Assembly (NCBI GenBank): GCA_002421425.1 | Contig: DIJZ01000001.1 | Location: 52,315-116,314 of the forward strand | DNA: 64,000 bases | DNA from: Caldifarciminota bacterium UBA5631 | Lineage (GTDB): Bacteria; Hydrothermota; Hydrothermia; UBA1063 | Direction of reading: 5' to 3' | Made by a program: the position numbers and the translations under genes | Shown: positions 1 through 7,970 of the stretch, in pieces | How the letters are laid out: each line of letters opens with the position of its first letter | Position numbering within the stretch: the stretch's first letter is position 1 | The notes under the pieces: generated by a model | The model's input: only the letters and a program-made list of their open reading frames with translations | Told to the model about the DNA's origin: nothing | The model's database searches: none

Positions 1-1433
1 AACTTTACTTTTAGTGGTGCCATTATAGAAACAAAGCGATTCACCGTCTCTTTTATTCTGTCAATCTCCTTCATAACAATAGAAACCAATTCCCTGGATT
101 CCATCTCTGGCGAGATCACGAATTCTGAATTCAACCTCTGAACAATCATACTAATGGAATTCAATGGATTCTTTATTTCGTGAGCAACCTGAGCAGCCAT
201 CTCCCCAAGGAGTTCAATTCGTTCTGCTCTCTCAAGCTTCTCCTCCATTTCTGTATTCTCAGCTATCACGAGGGTAGCTATCCTTCTTTCACCCCCCGCA
301 AGGATAGGAACAGCAGTATATCGCACCATCTTCATCGGGTCCTTCCTCACAGCCACCTCAAGGACTGGAATGTCTGGCATCAGATCCTCAATTTGCATCT
401 CCTTTGCCTTTCTTTTAGGTATTCTCGTAATTTTATAGAAGTCTTCGTTCGCATATATGAATCTGTCATCTCTGTTAAAGAGGGCAACACCAATTTTTAT
501 ATGGTTCATCAGTGTATCAAAGCTCAGCATCTTCAATTGAATTCCCCTCTGGGCAAATACCAGAGATAAGACAGCAATTACCAGTGAAAATAGAATTAGA
601 TGAATTAACAAAAGATTCCTCACAAAGCCGCGATAAGATTTCACATAATAATCCCTTGAAATTCCGAGACGCAAAATGCCCTGAAATATGTCTCCAAGTT
701 GAAATGGCATCGCGACTTCTAACAAGTCGTTCCCACCCAGTTTCAAAACCCTGGAAATGGACTTCCCTTTTAGAAAGACTTTCAAAAGATCCGGATCTTC
801 GTCAATATCCTCAATATCCTGCGGAACCTTTACACCAAACCATACACCCTGGGTATCCTGGAGAATCACAAAAGAGATTTTTTCGTCCTTCTCAAGGGAG
901 CTCAGAAGGTCACCGGCTCCCATGGTGACCCTTCTCTCAAAAAGTTCCGATCTCACCACGAAGAAAACAGCAGTGTACTTACCCATTTTTGAGGCGACAT
1001 TTATGGAGAATTCATTCTCATAAGGGTATACGTCGGACTGCACTAAACCTGCTGGTGTAAGGCCAATCAGGACGGAATCTGAGGAATAATTCTGGGGGAA
1101 CATAGAATAGGGCTTCAGATTTTCATCTACCAGCAGGATGCCTGAAATCTCAGTGACTTCCTTGAGCCACTTCAAATTCTGGATAGAGAAGTCAGGATTT
1201 CTCGAAAGCCATTCTTCAGCCTTCAGAAGATTGCGAACGACATAAAATTCTTGCTCTTTCTGCGTTTTTATTGAAGTTTGCAGTGAACTCACCAGGACCT
1301 CGCGGAGAGTCTTTATATCCTCCACGACAACATGATCAACGCTGGATTTCAGATATCTGAGGTTCAACATGAAAGACATCGTAAACACAAGAAAGGAAAT
1401 TACTACAATTACATAAAAAGTCCGTCCCTTCAT
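1..1433 (-). CDS. Membrane sensor histidine kinase, C-terminus cut by window edge
   Basis: This gene reads leftward off the window; about 477 residues are visible. The start is the ATG at 1433, followed at once by a membrane segment (residues 6-22). Next come an extracytoplasmic sensor region (about 25-270), a second membrane segment (273-294), a PAS-like stretch (about 304-395) and a HisKA dimerisation helix with the motif AAQVAHEIKNPLNS, whose phospho-acceptor would be His418. The ATPase domain lies beyond the edge. The layout is that of a two-component sensor autophosphorylating on His and passing phosphate to a response regulator not present here. It is divergent from the next gene across about 80 bp. 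The family is clear; the signal sensed is unknown. Confidence 0.9.
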   Translation of the reverse strand, partial: MKGRTFYVIVVISFLVFTMSFMLNLRYLKSSVDHVVVEDIKTLREVLVSSLQTSIKTQKEQEFYVVRNLLKAEEWLSRNPDFSIQNLKWLKEVTEISGILLVDENLKPYSMFPQNYSSDSVLIGLTPAGLVQSDVYPYENEFSINVASKMGKYTAVFFVVRSELFERRVTMGAGDLLSSLEKDEKISFVILQDTQGVWFGVKVPQDIEDIDEDPDLLKVFLKGKSISRVLKLGGNDLLEVAMPFQLGDIFQGILRLGISRDYYVKSYRGFVRNLLLIHLILFSLVIAVLSLVFAQRGIQLKMLSFDTLMNHIKIGVALFNRDDRFIYANEDFYKITRIPKRKAKEMQIEDLMPDIPVLEVAVRKDPMKMVRYTAVPILAGGERRIATLVIAENTEMEEKLERAERIELLGEMAAQVAHEIKNPLNSISMIVQRLNSEFVISPEMESRELVSIVMKEIDRIKETVNRFVSIMAPLKVK

Positions 1434-1457
1434 TTCCTTAATAATAATTTACATTTT

Positions 1458-1489
1458 GTGTAAAGGCAAAGGAAGTTTTGCCTTTACAC
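1458..1489. repeat. Perfect 13-bp inverted repeat between divergent genes
   Basis: GTGTAAAGGCAAA at 1458-1470 is followed by a 6-nt spacer and its exact reverse complement at 1477-1489. It sits between the divergent kinase and TIGR00725 genes and its right arm overlaps the proposed -35 box of the rightward promoter. A dimeric repressor/activator operator is the simplest reading; a transcript hairpin is less likely because it lies upstream of both starts. Confidence 0.6.
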
Positions 1490-1506
1490 TCGCACTACGG
1501 TAAAAT
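1478..1506 (+). promoter_or_regulatory. Candidate promoter for TIGR00725 gene and hutH
   Basis: TTGCCT (1478-1483), 17-nt spacer, TAAAAT (1501-1506). The -10 box ends only 6 nt before the ATG at 1513 and there is no Shine-Dalgarno, so the mRNA would be leaderless. The -35 box lies inside the right arm of the inverted repeat at 1458-1489, a position suited to control by a bound protein. Confidence 0.55.
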
Positions 1507-1512
1507 TTCAGC

Positions 1513-1980
1513 ATGCAGATAATCGTTGCAGTGATAGGTCCTTCAAGAGCAAAGGATAACGAATTGGAGTTTGCAGAGGCCCTTGGCAAACTTATTGCAC
1601 AGGAAGGATGGGTAGTCGTCACAGGAGGAAAGGGAGGTGTAATGGAGGCTGCATCGAAGGGAGCAAGTGCTGGCAAGGGAATCTCCATAGGAATCCTTCC
1701 AGAGTCTTCCAGAGACTTCACAAACAAGTATGTGGATATTGCGATTCCTACTGGCATTGGTGAAGCAAGAAATTTCATCGTGATAAATAGCGCTGACGCC
1801 GTTGTTGCTGTTGGATATTCTACGGGAACGTTGATTGAAATGGCATCAGCCTCCAGAGCCGGGAAACTCCTCCTTGGTTACAATGTGCCAAAAGTCCCAG
1901 AAGTAAATTACACTACGATTTCATCACCCGTCGAGGCTATCGAGAAAATAAAAAACTATCTCGGGGGAAGAAATGATTGA
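1513..1980 (+). CDS. TIGR00725-type Rossmann protein (LOG/MoCo-carrier-like)
   Basis: A 155-residue protein of the TIGR00725 family, a small Rossmann fold related to LOG lysine decarboxylase-like and molybdenum-cofactor-carrier proteins. It carries the nucleotide-binding glycine cluster TGGKGGVMEAASKGA (37-51), the GIGEARNFIVINSADAVVA segment (81-99) and GTLIE (105-109), all hallmarks of the superfamily. The biochemical role of the family is unsettled; nucleotide or cofactor binding is the safe statement. It overlaps hutH by 8 bp and so is translationally coupled to it. Start choice: the ATG at 1513 follows a -10 box by 6 nt, with no ribosome-binding site. No LOG-type PGGxGTxxE motif is present, so cytokinin-riboside hydrolase activity is not suggested. 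Confidence 0.82.
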   Translation: MQIIVAVIGPSRAKDNELEFAEALGKLIAQEGWVVVTGGKGGVMEAASKGASAGKGISIGILPESSRDFTNKYVDIAIPTGIGEARNFIVINSADAVVAVGYSTGTLIEMASASRAGKLLLGYNVPKVPEVNYTTISSPVEAIEKIKNYLGGRND

Positions 1981-3451
1981 AATAGACGGGCATCATCTGA
2001 AATTAGAGGATGTCTTTCGGGTGTCGGTGAAGGGCGAGAAGGTTACAATCTCTGAATCCGCTGTGGGTAAAATCCGAAAAGGCAGGGAAATTGTAGACAC
2101 TATTTTGAAGAGAGGTAAACCCTTTTACGGAATCAACACCGGTGTGGGAAAACTTGCAGAAGTAAGAATCGACGACCAGCATATTGAAGAACTTCAAAAA
2201 AATATTGTAAGGTCACATGCAGTGGGTTTAGGAGAACCACTTTCGAGAGAATACGTGAGAGCCTGTATGCTTCTCAGAGCAAACACCCTGGCATCCGGGC
2301 ACTCGGGAGTACGGGAAGAGGTGGTTCAGAAGCTGGTTGAGTTCCTAAATGAGGATATCGTCCCCTATGTGCCCTCTAAAGGTTCTGTTGGTGCCTCAGG
2401 GGATCTGGCTCCTCTGTCTCACATCGCCCTAACCCTTATAGGGGAGGGTTACTGCTTGAAAAGTGGCGCAAAAGTAGAGACGAGTAGCATTCTTGAAGAA
2501 AAAGGTGTTTCTCCTCTCACCCTAAAATCGAAGGAGGGGCTGGCACTTATCAATGGTACCCAGGCCACGTCCAGCATCATAGCCCTTATTCTTTACTACG
2601 CCCACATACTTACTTACAACGCAGACCTCATTGCGGGTATGACCTTCGAAGCACTAAGAGGTGTCGGAGAAGAACTTGACATGAGGATTCATGAAATCAG
2701 GCCACATCCCGGCATCAAAACATCCCTGATGAACCTTAATAAACTCCTGTCAGATTCGAAGCTCGTCCAGAAGGAAAAGAAAAGAGTTCAGGATGCCTAT
2801 TCTCTCAGATGTACACCCCAGGTGCACGGCGCAGTATGGGATTTACTAGAATTTTGTGCGAGAGTGATTGAAATCGAGATAAATTCGGTCACCGACAATC
2901 CAGTGGTTTTTGAAAATGGGGACGTCATCTCGAATGGGAACTTTCATGGCCAACATCCTGGTGTTGCAGGAGATATCACCGGTATAGCCCTGTCCATCCT
3001 TGGTAATATTTCTGAAAGGCGCAGCTTCAGACTCATAACTCCGGAACTCAGCGGCCTGCCTCCTTTTCTTGTGAAGGAAAGCGGTCTCCAATCAGGTTTT
3101 ATGATGCATCAGGTTACCCAAGCAAGTCTTGTCTCGCTGAACAAAATTCTGGGGCATCCTTCGACCCTTGACTCCATACCTACATCTGGAAATCAGGAAG
3201 ATTTTGTTTCAATGGCAATGAATTCGGCACTCAAACTAAAGGAAATCTTCACAAATACTCAAAAAATACTCGCCATGGAACTTTTGATGTCTTCCCAGGC
3301 TCTGGAAATCCTTGGATTGGACTTTGTCTCATCAGGTTCAAAAAAGATTATAGAGAAAGTAAGGGAATATATCCCACACCTTGAGAAAGACCGTTTCATG
3401 CTGGATGAGATTGAGCAGGCTGAGAGCCTTTTACTGAGTGAACTGCTCTAA
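1973..3451 (+). CDS. hutH: Histidine ammonia-lyase
   Basis: A 492-residue aromatic amino acid lyase that deaminates L-histidine to urocanate, the first step of histidine degradation. The Ala-Ser-Gly that cyclises to the MIO electrophile is at 141-143 (GSVGASGDLAPLSH). YGINTGVG (52-59), LINGTQ (192-197), SVTDNP (305-310) and GNQEDF (406-411) are also family signatures. His82 in RSHAVG and Glu409 in NQED are histidine-type specificity residues, rather than the patterns of Phe/Tyr lyases. Length matches the family. GGGGGAAG precedes the ATG, which overlaps the upstream stop. No hutU, hutI or hutG is visible, so the downstream pathway is elsewhere or absent. The 3' end overlaps the convergent JAMM gene by 4 bp. 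Confidence 0.93.
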   Translation: MIEIDGHHLKLEDVFRVSVKGEKVTISESAVGKIRKGREIVDTILKRGKPFYGINTGVGKLAEVRIDDQHIEELQKNIVRSHAVGLGEPLSREYVRACMLLRANTLASGHSGVREEVVQKLVEFLNEDIVPYVPSKGSVGASGDLAPLSHIALTLIGEGYCLKSGAKVETSSILEEKGVSPLTLKSKEGLALINGTQATSSIIALILYYAHILTYNADLIAGMTFEALRGVGEELDMRIHEIRPHPGIKTSLMNLNKLLSDSKLVQKEKKRVQDAYSLRCTPQVHGAVWDLLEFCARVIEIEINSVTDNPVVFENGDVISNGNFHGQHPGVAGDITGIALSILGNISERRSFRLITPELSGLPPFLVKESGLQSGFMMHQVTQASLVSLNKILGHPSTLDSIPTSGNQEDFVSMAMNSALKLKEIFTNTQKILAMELLMSSQALEILGLDFVSSGSKKIIEKVREYIPHLEKDRFMLDEIEQAESLLLSELL

Positions 3452-3975
3452 ATTCCAACGGCAAGAGGACAAATTATCCTTAACTCCTGAAAGGTTTCTT
3501 CGGTTTTTAACTCAAAAGCCTTAACTTCAATGTTTAATCCCCAGACTGTACCCCGAACACCAAGGGCACCAGGGATATACTGCCATGATGAAAATGCTCT
3601 TTGCTTGAAAGGGGACTCATTGGCTGAAATTATCACGTATACCTTCCCCCTCTCCATTGTGCTCATGTCATCAGGTGACGGAATAGCCTCGGCAGGCAAA
3701 TTCTTGAGGCCCGCATGGGAATGAAAATCACCAATAACCTCAAGACCCATCTGCACATTCTTAATCATCTCCTGCACCCTTTTCTCCCGTTTTCTATTTA
3801 ATGCAACCGAAAAGGCGCTTCTTTTTGCGCTTATTACGGGAATGGCATGCTCTATAACAAACCCATAATTAAGCTTGTATCCAAGAATCAGCCCGTAGTT
3901 TTCAAGTTTATAAGTCTCTACCGTAGAAATCACCATGCTTAGAAAGGCAGGAGGTTCAATGATTACTTTTTTCAT
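3448..3975 (-). CDS. JAMM/MPN-domain metalloprotease-like protein
   Basis: A 175-residue single-domain protein with a JAMM zinc motif: Glu25 in LENYGLILG, His85 and His87 in DFHSHAG, then Ser100 and Asp103 in PSPDDM. These are the zinc ligands and catalytic residues of JAB1/MPN isopeptidases and of bacterial JAMM proteins that trim ubiquitin-like sulphur carriers or peptidoglycan-type substrates. The spacing between the HSH and the Ser-x2-Asp is longer than the canonical form, so the fold may carry an insertion. No ubiquitin-like (ThiS/MoaD) or E1-like gene is adjacent. It is the last gene of the operon, overlapping the histidine kinase by 20 bp, and shares its stop region with hutH. Catalytic role is plausible; the substrate is unknown. 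Confidence 0.82.
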   Translation of the reverse strand: MKKVIIEPPAFLSMVISTVETYKLENYGLILGYKLNYGFVIEHAIPVISAKRSAFSVALNRKREKRVQEMIKNVQMGLEVIGDFHSHAGLKNLPAEAIPSPDDMSTMERGKVYVIISANESPFKQRAFSSWQYIPGALGVRGTVWGLNIEVKAFELKTEETFQELRIICPLAVGI

Positions 3976-5143
3976 TCAGCCTCACCTCAAATACAGTTTC
4001 CACAAAGGGTTCTGACTTTAAAATCCTTACTTTCCCGTTATGGAACTCCTCAACTATTCTTCTCACTAAAAGAAGCCCTATTCCCCATCCGTGTTTCTTT
4101 GTTGAAAAAGATTCCTTAAATACCTTCTTTCTTATATTCTTGTCAATACCCTTACCGTTATCTTTTACAAGCACTACAACTTCTCTTCCTTGTTTCTGAA
4201 TTTCGATTAAGATTTGACCGTTAGGTCCGAGAGCTTCGTATGAATTCTTTATTAGATTCTCAAAAGCCCATGTCAGAAGCTCCTTATCCCCTTCAACATA
4301 CAAATTATCTTCACATTTCACATCCACATAAATTCCCTTCAAAAATCTAAGCCGCAGGTCAGAAATAAGATCCTTTATAAGTCCACAAATCTCCACATCC
4401 TCTTTCCTTACCTCGCCCCCTACCCTGGAAAATCTCTGCAAAATTGACCCTAATCTTTTGATGTCTCTTTCCATTGCATTTACAACATCTTCGCTAACCT
4501 GCCCACTCTTCAAAAACTCCAGCCAGCCCATCAGAGCAGAAACAGGAGTCCCCATCTGATGCGCAAGCCCTCGAGCAAAATTCGCCCAAATTGTCTCCAC
4601 CTCGTAAGTATGTATTACCCTTCCTGCCTGTATCAGAATCAAAAAAGCAAAGAAACTCAGCACGAGAATCAGAAAAGGCAGATAACGCACCAGAGAAGTA
4701 TATCTTGGATACCCATAATATATATAACCCACTATCTCGTCTCCCCTCTTTATCTCGTGTGGATCGTGCTCTTCTCCAAGCTTTCCCATCCAGGAGATCA
4801 ACTTCAGATAATCGGGGTCATCCTTCAGTAAATCAGGCCTGTATAACATTGTGAGAGTATATTTTGAAGCTGGTACGTCAATGGAAGCCCAGGCAATAGG
4901 CAACCCCATTTCATTAGTCATAACAACGGGAAAATTGAGTTCCCCCAGGATTTCTTTGACTTCTTCGAAGGTACCCTCACGATTTCCAGAGTGGGAAATT
5001 ACCGATGAAACGAGCAAAGCAATGGTGCGAGACTCTGCATCGACACCTCTCTCAATACCCTGCAGGATTGGGAACGTAACTGCAAGAGATGATAGGAAGA
5101 GTAAAGCAGCAAGAACCAAAATCCTGTATCCAACAGATTTCAT
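3956..5143 (-). CDS. Sensor histidine kinase, PorY-like type with AHQ-GTP H-box
   Basis: A 395-residue membrane kinase with membrane segments at about 9-25 and 152-172 flanking a small extracytoplasmic domain. The H-box is GLAHQMGTPVSALMGWLEF with His195; the usual HExxNP is replaced by HQMGTP, a form I associate with kinases of T9SS-bearing Bacteroidota, including PorY-type sensors. The ATPase motifs are complete: N box ENLIKN (295-300), G1 DNGKGI (328-333) and G2 HGWGIGLLLV (351-360). It overlaps the ABC transporter by 4 bp (ATGA) and the JAMM gene by 20 bp. A porX-like regulator lies at the far end of this window, so a PorX-PorY-type pair is possible. That pairing is inference; histidine kinase identity is firm. 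Confidence 0.88.
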   Translation of the reverse strand: MKSVGYRILVLAALLFLSSLAVTFPILQGIERGVDAESRTIALLVSSVISHSGNREGTFEEVKEILGELNFPVVMTNEMGLPIAWASIDVPASKYTLTMLYRPDLLKDDPDYLKLISWMGKLGEEHDPHEIKRGDEIVGYIYYGYPRYTSLVRYLPFLILVLSFFAFLILIQAGRVIHTYEVETIWANFARGLAHQMGTPVSALMGWLEFLKSGQVSEDVVNAMERDIKRLGSILQRFSRVGGEVRKEDVEICGLIKDLISDLRLRFLKGIYVDVKCEDNLYVEGDKELLTWAFENLIKNSYEALGPNGQILIEIQKQGREVVVLVKDNGKGIDKNIRKKVFKESFSTKKHGWGIGLLLVRRIVEEFHNGKVRILKSEPFVETVFEVRLNEKSNH

Positions 5144-6939
5144 ATCGTATATTGAAATTGCGCATCAAATAATTTTTTATAGAGCTCACATGTGCTATAA
5201 AGTTCCGAGTGGGTGCCCACCGAGACTATCTTTCCTCCGTCCAGCACAACTATCTTATCAGAATGAAGCACAGTAGATAGCCTGTGAGCTATCGTTACAA
5301 CGGTTACATCTCTTGTAAGTTCAAGAAGAGCCTTTTTAATAGCTTCTTCAGTCTCGGAATCAAGAGCAGAGGTTGCCTCATCAAGAACAAGAAGAGCCGG
5401 CTTTCGAATCAGTGCCCTCGCAAGGGCAATTCTTTGCCTTTCTCCACCCGAAAGGGTGGCGCCTCTATCTCCAAGTCTTGATTCAATTCCCTGCGGTAAT
5501 CGTTCAATAATTTCGTTCACCCGAGCTTTTTCGCATACTTCATTAAGGAGACCCTCATTCCACTGGTTTGCTGCATAAAGTACATTCTCCTTTATAGAGC
5601 CACTAAACAAAAGAACCTCCTGCGGAACAATCGCAACCTTGCTTCGAAAGGAATTGTAGTCGTAGTCATAAAGGCTTATTCCGTCAATCGCTATTTCTCC
5701 ACTATCTATTTTATAGAATCCAAGAAGGAGGTCCACAAAAGTTGTTTTCCCCGCTCCCGTGGGACCAACAAGAGCCACTTTTTCTCCCCTGAGAATTTCG
5801 AGGTTGAGGTCTTTCAAACTAAAGCCAGTGTCTGGATATGTGAAGTGGACGTGTTTTATGGAAATCTTATCCTGTATCTCCTCAAAAGGAATCTTTCCGT
5901 CCCACCTGTATTCCTGCTGGCTCAAAATGTCCACCAGCCGCTTCGAGGCCGCCGCACCTTCCTGAATGTAAACATTTATCTGTGAAAGATGTTTCAACGG
6001 AGAAATCATCGTCAAAGCCGCGGCAAGGAAAACGAAAAATCTGTCAGGAGTCAAAGTGTGGGCCTTGAAAATTAGCATTCCACCATAGATAAGAAGCAAG
6101 GAAGCAACGAGCATCGTCAGAAACTCAGTAAGCGGCGATGCAAGGGATCCCAGATAATGGAATCTTAGAATGGATTTAAAGTATTCCTTTGACCTTTTTT
6201 CAAATTTTTCTTCTTCTTTTTTCTCCGTTCCGAAGCTTTTTATTACCTTGATCCCCGTCAGGGTTTCGTAAAGGGTTGAGCTAATATTACCCATTTTCTC
6301 CTGAGAAATTCGCGACCGTTTCCTTAGTTTCCTGCTGACACTCGTAATGACGAGAAGCGTCAGAGGAAGAACGAAAAGAGAAACGAGAGTAAGCTGCCAG
6401 CTGGCAATGAAAGCAAGGGTAAGGTAAGCAAGAAGAGTTGCCGTTTCACTTATAAAAACGTAAATACCATGAGTTATTGAAGTCTTCAAAAGGTTAATGT
6501 CATTAATAAAGTGAGAAATGACCTCTCCCGAGCTCTTGCGATGGAAAAAAGCAAGAGGCAGAGAAAGGATTTTACGATACAACACTTCTCTTATGTCTTT
6601 TACAACTTTCTCCTGAACGTAAACTCCCGAAAGCTTCTGGAAGTAAGTAATGATCGCCTTAACAAAATAAAATGCAATAATCACAATAGCAAGATTTCGC
6701 ACCGCTTCCAGGGGTGGAACCTGCAAAATATACGTATTAAAGAGCTTACCAATAACAGGAAGTTTCTTTTCAGAATAGAGCGGAGCATTTTGCTGATAGA
6801 ACAGCATTCTCAAAACAGGGGAAATAATTCCAAGAGAGAACCCATTGAGAAGTGATGCAAGGGTTAAGAGCAAGAACGCAATAGAAAAAGCAGGAAAATT
6901 CTTTCGGACAAAATATAGCATCTTGAGGTATTCTCTCAT
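5140..6939 (-). CDS. MsbA-like ABC exporter, fused membrane and ATPase domains
   Basis: A 599-residue half-transporter. A six-helix exporter membrane domain fills about 15-325 and the nucleotide-binding domain 355-595. Walker A is GPTGAGKTT (392-400), Q-loop Gln440, signature LSGGE (496-500), Walker B LLVLDE (516-521), D-loop SALD and H-loop His552. This is the type I exporter architecture of MsbA, which flips lipid A-core across the inner membrane, but multidrug exporters look the same. Context favours a lipid or glycoconjugate role: a GT9-like protein is immediately upstream with a 4-bp overlap, and an LPS-type heptose kinase lies elsewhere in the window. The protein would work as a homodimer in the inner membrane. 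Substrate assignment is tentative. Confidence 0.9.
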   Translation of the reverse strand: MREYLKMLYFVRKNFPAFSIAFLLLTLASLLNGFSLGIISPVLRMLFYQQNAPLYSEKKLPVIGKLFNTYILQVPPLEAVRNLAIVIIAFYFVKAIITYFQKLSGVYVQEKVVKDIREVLYRKILSLPLAFFHRKSSGEVISHFINDINLLKTSITHGIYVFISETATLLAYLTLAFIASWQLTLVSLFVLPLTLLVITSVSRKLRKRSRISQEKMGNISSTLYETLTGIKVIKSFGTEKKEEEKFEKRSKEYFKSILRFHYLGSLASPLTEFLTMLVASLLLIYGGMLIFKAHTLTPDRFFVFLAAALTMISPLKHLSQINVYIQEGAAASKRLVDILSQQEYRWDGKIPFEEIQDKISIKHVHFTYPDTGFSLKDLNLEILRGEKVALVGPTGAGKTTFVDLLLGFYKIDSGEIAIDGISLYDYDYNSFRSKVAIVPQEVLLFSGSIKENVLYAANQWNEGLLNEVCEKARVNEIIERLPQGIESRLGDRGATLSGGERQRIALARALIRKPALLVLDEATSALDSETEEAIKKALLELTRDVTVVTIAHRLSTVLHSDKIVVLDGGKIVSVGTHSELYSTCELYKKLFDAQFQYTI

Positions 6940-7784
6940 TTTCTGACGGGCAAAATTAGAAGTAAATCCTTCTTGAAGTCGCCTCTATCAATGAAAAGCT
7001 TGCTGGTCTCTTGGGGTAAAATTTTCGAACTTCCAGGAAAAAGATATGTTCTAATCCCCATTAACTTTGCAAAGTACGTGTAGATGGAATCTTCGCATAT
7101 AAACAAATCAGAAATTGAAAGTACTGCCAAAGCGAGGCGTGGCTCCAGGGACCTGAATTTATTAGTTTCAACAAAGGTCACCCTTTCCCTCATCGTATAG
7201 GAAATATAATTGTGGATGAATTCTTCTTTCTTCTCCGAAACATCTGTTATGATAAGTATGTTCTTTTCACTGTGACCTAAATATTTAATGAAATCCCTTG
7301 CTTTAATCTTATCATCTCTTGAAACAGGAATATCTAACTCTTTGGGAAGAATCCCCAATGTACTTGCAAACCCATTGAATATTTGGTCCGCCTTCTTAGA
7401 TGAAGGGATATATGTAATGGTAGCGTGCTTCATTTCCTCAAAAGCCAGGGAAAAGAATGGGACACTGAATCTAAGATCATACCTGAAGGGAGCTTCACAA
7501 TCACAATTTATTATCAAATTGATCTCCGGGTGCTGGTCGACCAGTTTTACTAAGAGTTTCTCTTTCTTTACCTTTTGCCATCTGGGGCCTCCGGCAAACA
7601 TTAGATCAAGAAGTTTCTCTTTCCCTTCAGAAGGGTAAAAGGCATGGTTTCCTTTCTTTAAGTAATGGTAAAAGTTCCAGACAGCTTCAAGAGAATAAGA
7701 GAAAAGAAGGGGATTTTCTGGAAGTATAAACAAACATCTGTAAGTATCTTCAATAATTCCTTTGAAAAAGAATTTAGAATGCAT
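6936..7784 (-). CDS. Divergent GT9 (heptosyltransferase-like) protein
   Basis: A 282-residue cytoplasmic protein, weakly recognisable as a member of the ADP-heptose:LPS heptosyltransferase (GT9) fold. The best sign is near the C-terminus: SISDLFICEDSIYTYFAKL followed by GIRTYLFPGSSK matches the family's pattern of aDlfigpDsgpmHlAaAlgvptvalFG, but the conserved His is replaced. A middle segment (NILIITDVSEKK) fits the start of the second Rossmann domain. The N-terminal half is poorly conserved. It opens an operon with an MsbA-like exporter, which supports a glycoconjugate role. The start at 7784 follows a -10 box by 7 nt and lacks a Shine-Dalgarno. It could be catalytically inactive. Confidence 0.55.
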   Translation of the reverse strand: MHSKFFFKGIIEDTYRCLFILPENPLLFSYSLEAVWNFYHYLKKGNHAFYPSEGKEKLLDLMFAGGPRWQKVKKEKLLVKLVDQHPEINLIINCDCEAPFRYDLRFSVPFFSLAFEEMKHATITYIPSSKKADQIFNGFASTLGILPKELDIPVSRDDKIKARDFIKYLGHSEKNILIITDVSEKKEEFIHNYISYTMRERVTFVETNKFRSLEPRLALAVLSISDLFICEDSIYTYFAKLMGIRTYLFPGSSKILPQETSKLFIDRGDFKKDLLLILPVRK

Positions 7785-7791
7785 TTACGAT

Positions 7792-7820
7792 ATAATAAAA
7801 TAAAAGACAGGATAATTCAA
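7792..7820 (-). promoter_or_regulatory. Promoter for GT9/ABC/kinase/JAMM operon, leaderless
   Basis: On the minus strand TTGAAT (7815-7820), 17-nt spacer, TATTAT (7792-7797), then only 7 nt to the ATG at 7784. No Shine-Dalgarno is present. It lies back to back with the tRNA-Leu promoter at 7836-7864. Confidence 0.65.
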
Positions 7821-7835
7821 GGAGTGAATGGAAAT

Positions 7836-7864
7836 TTGAACGACTGATTCTTCTATGCTATAAT
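7836..7864 (+). promoter_or_regulatory. Promoter of tRNA-Leu(GAG)
   Basis: TTGAAC (7836-7841), 17-nt spacer, consensus TATAAT (7859-7864), 17 nt before the tRNA 5' end. This is close to a textbook housekeeping sigma-factor promoter. Confidence 0.8.
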
Positions 7865-7881
7865 TATCCCACTCTTGAACA

Positions 7882-7969
7882 GCCGGGGTGGCGGAATTGG
7901 CAGACGCACATGGTTGAGGGCCATGCGGGAGCTAATCCCATGCGGGTTCAAGTCCCGCCCCCGGCACCA
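7882..7969 (+). tRNA. tRNA-Leu (anticodon GAG), CCA encoded
   Basis: Type II tRNA. Acceptor GCCGGGG pairs with CCCCGGC, followed by discriminator A and an encoded CCA (7967-7969). The anticodon stem CATGG/CCATG encloses the loop TTGAGGG, giving anticodon GAG for CUC/CUU leucine codons. A long variable arm (GGGA/TCCC stem) and the T-loop GTTCAAGTC are present. It converges with the HD-GYP gene that ends 2 bp away at 7971. This is the only one of four tRNAs in the window with a genomic CCA. Confidence 0.95.
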
Positions 7970-7970
7970 G

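Noticed and set aside
180..1023. Open frames on the plus strand across the left-edge kinase
   Set aside because: They are antisense shadows; the minus-strand frame gives a coherent kinase with membrane segments, PAS-like region and H-box.
7665..7847. Small plus-strand open frame spanning the promoter between GT9-like gene and tRNA-Leu
   Set aside because: It covers a promoter and the antisense of a gene start, with no codon or family support.
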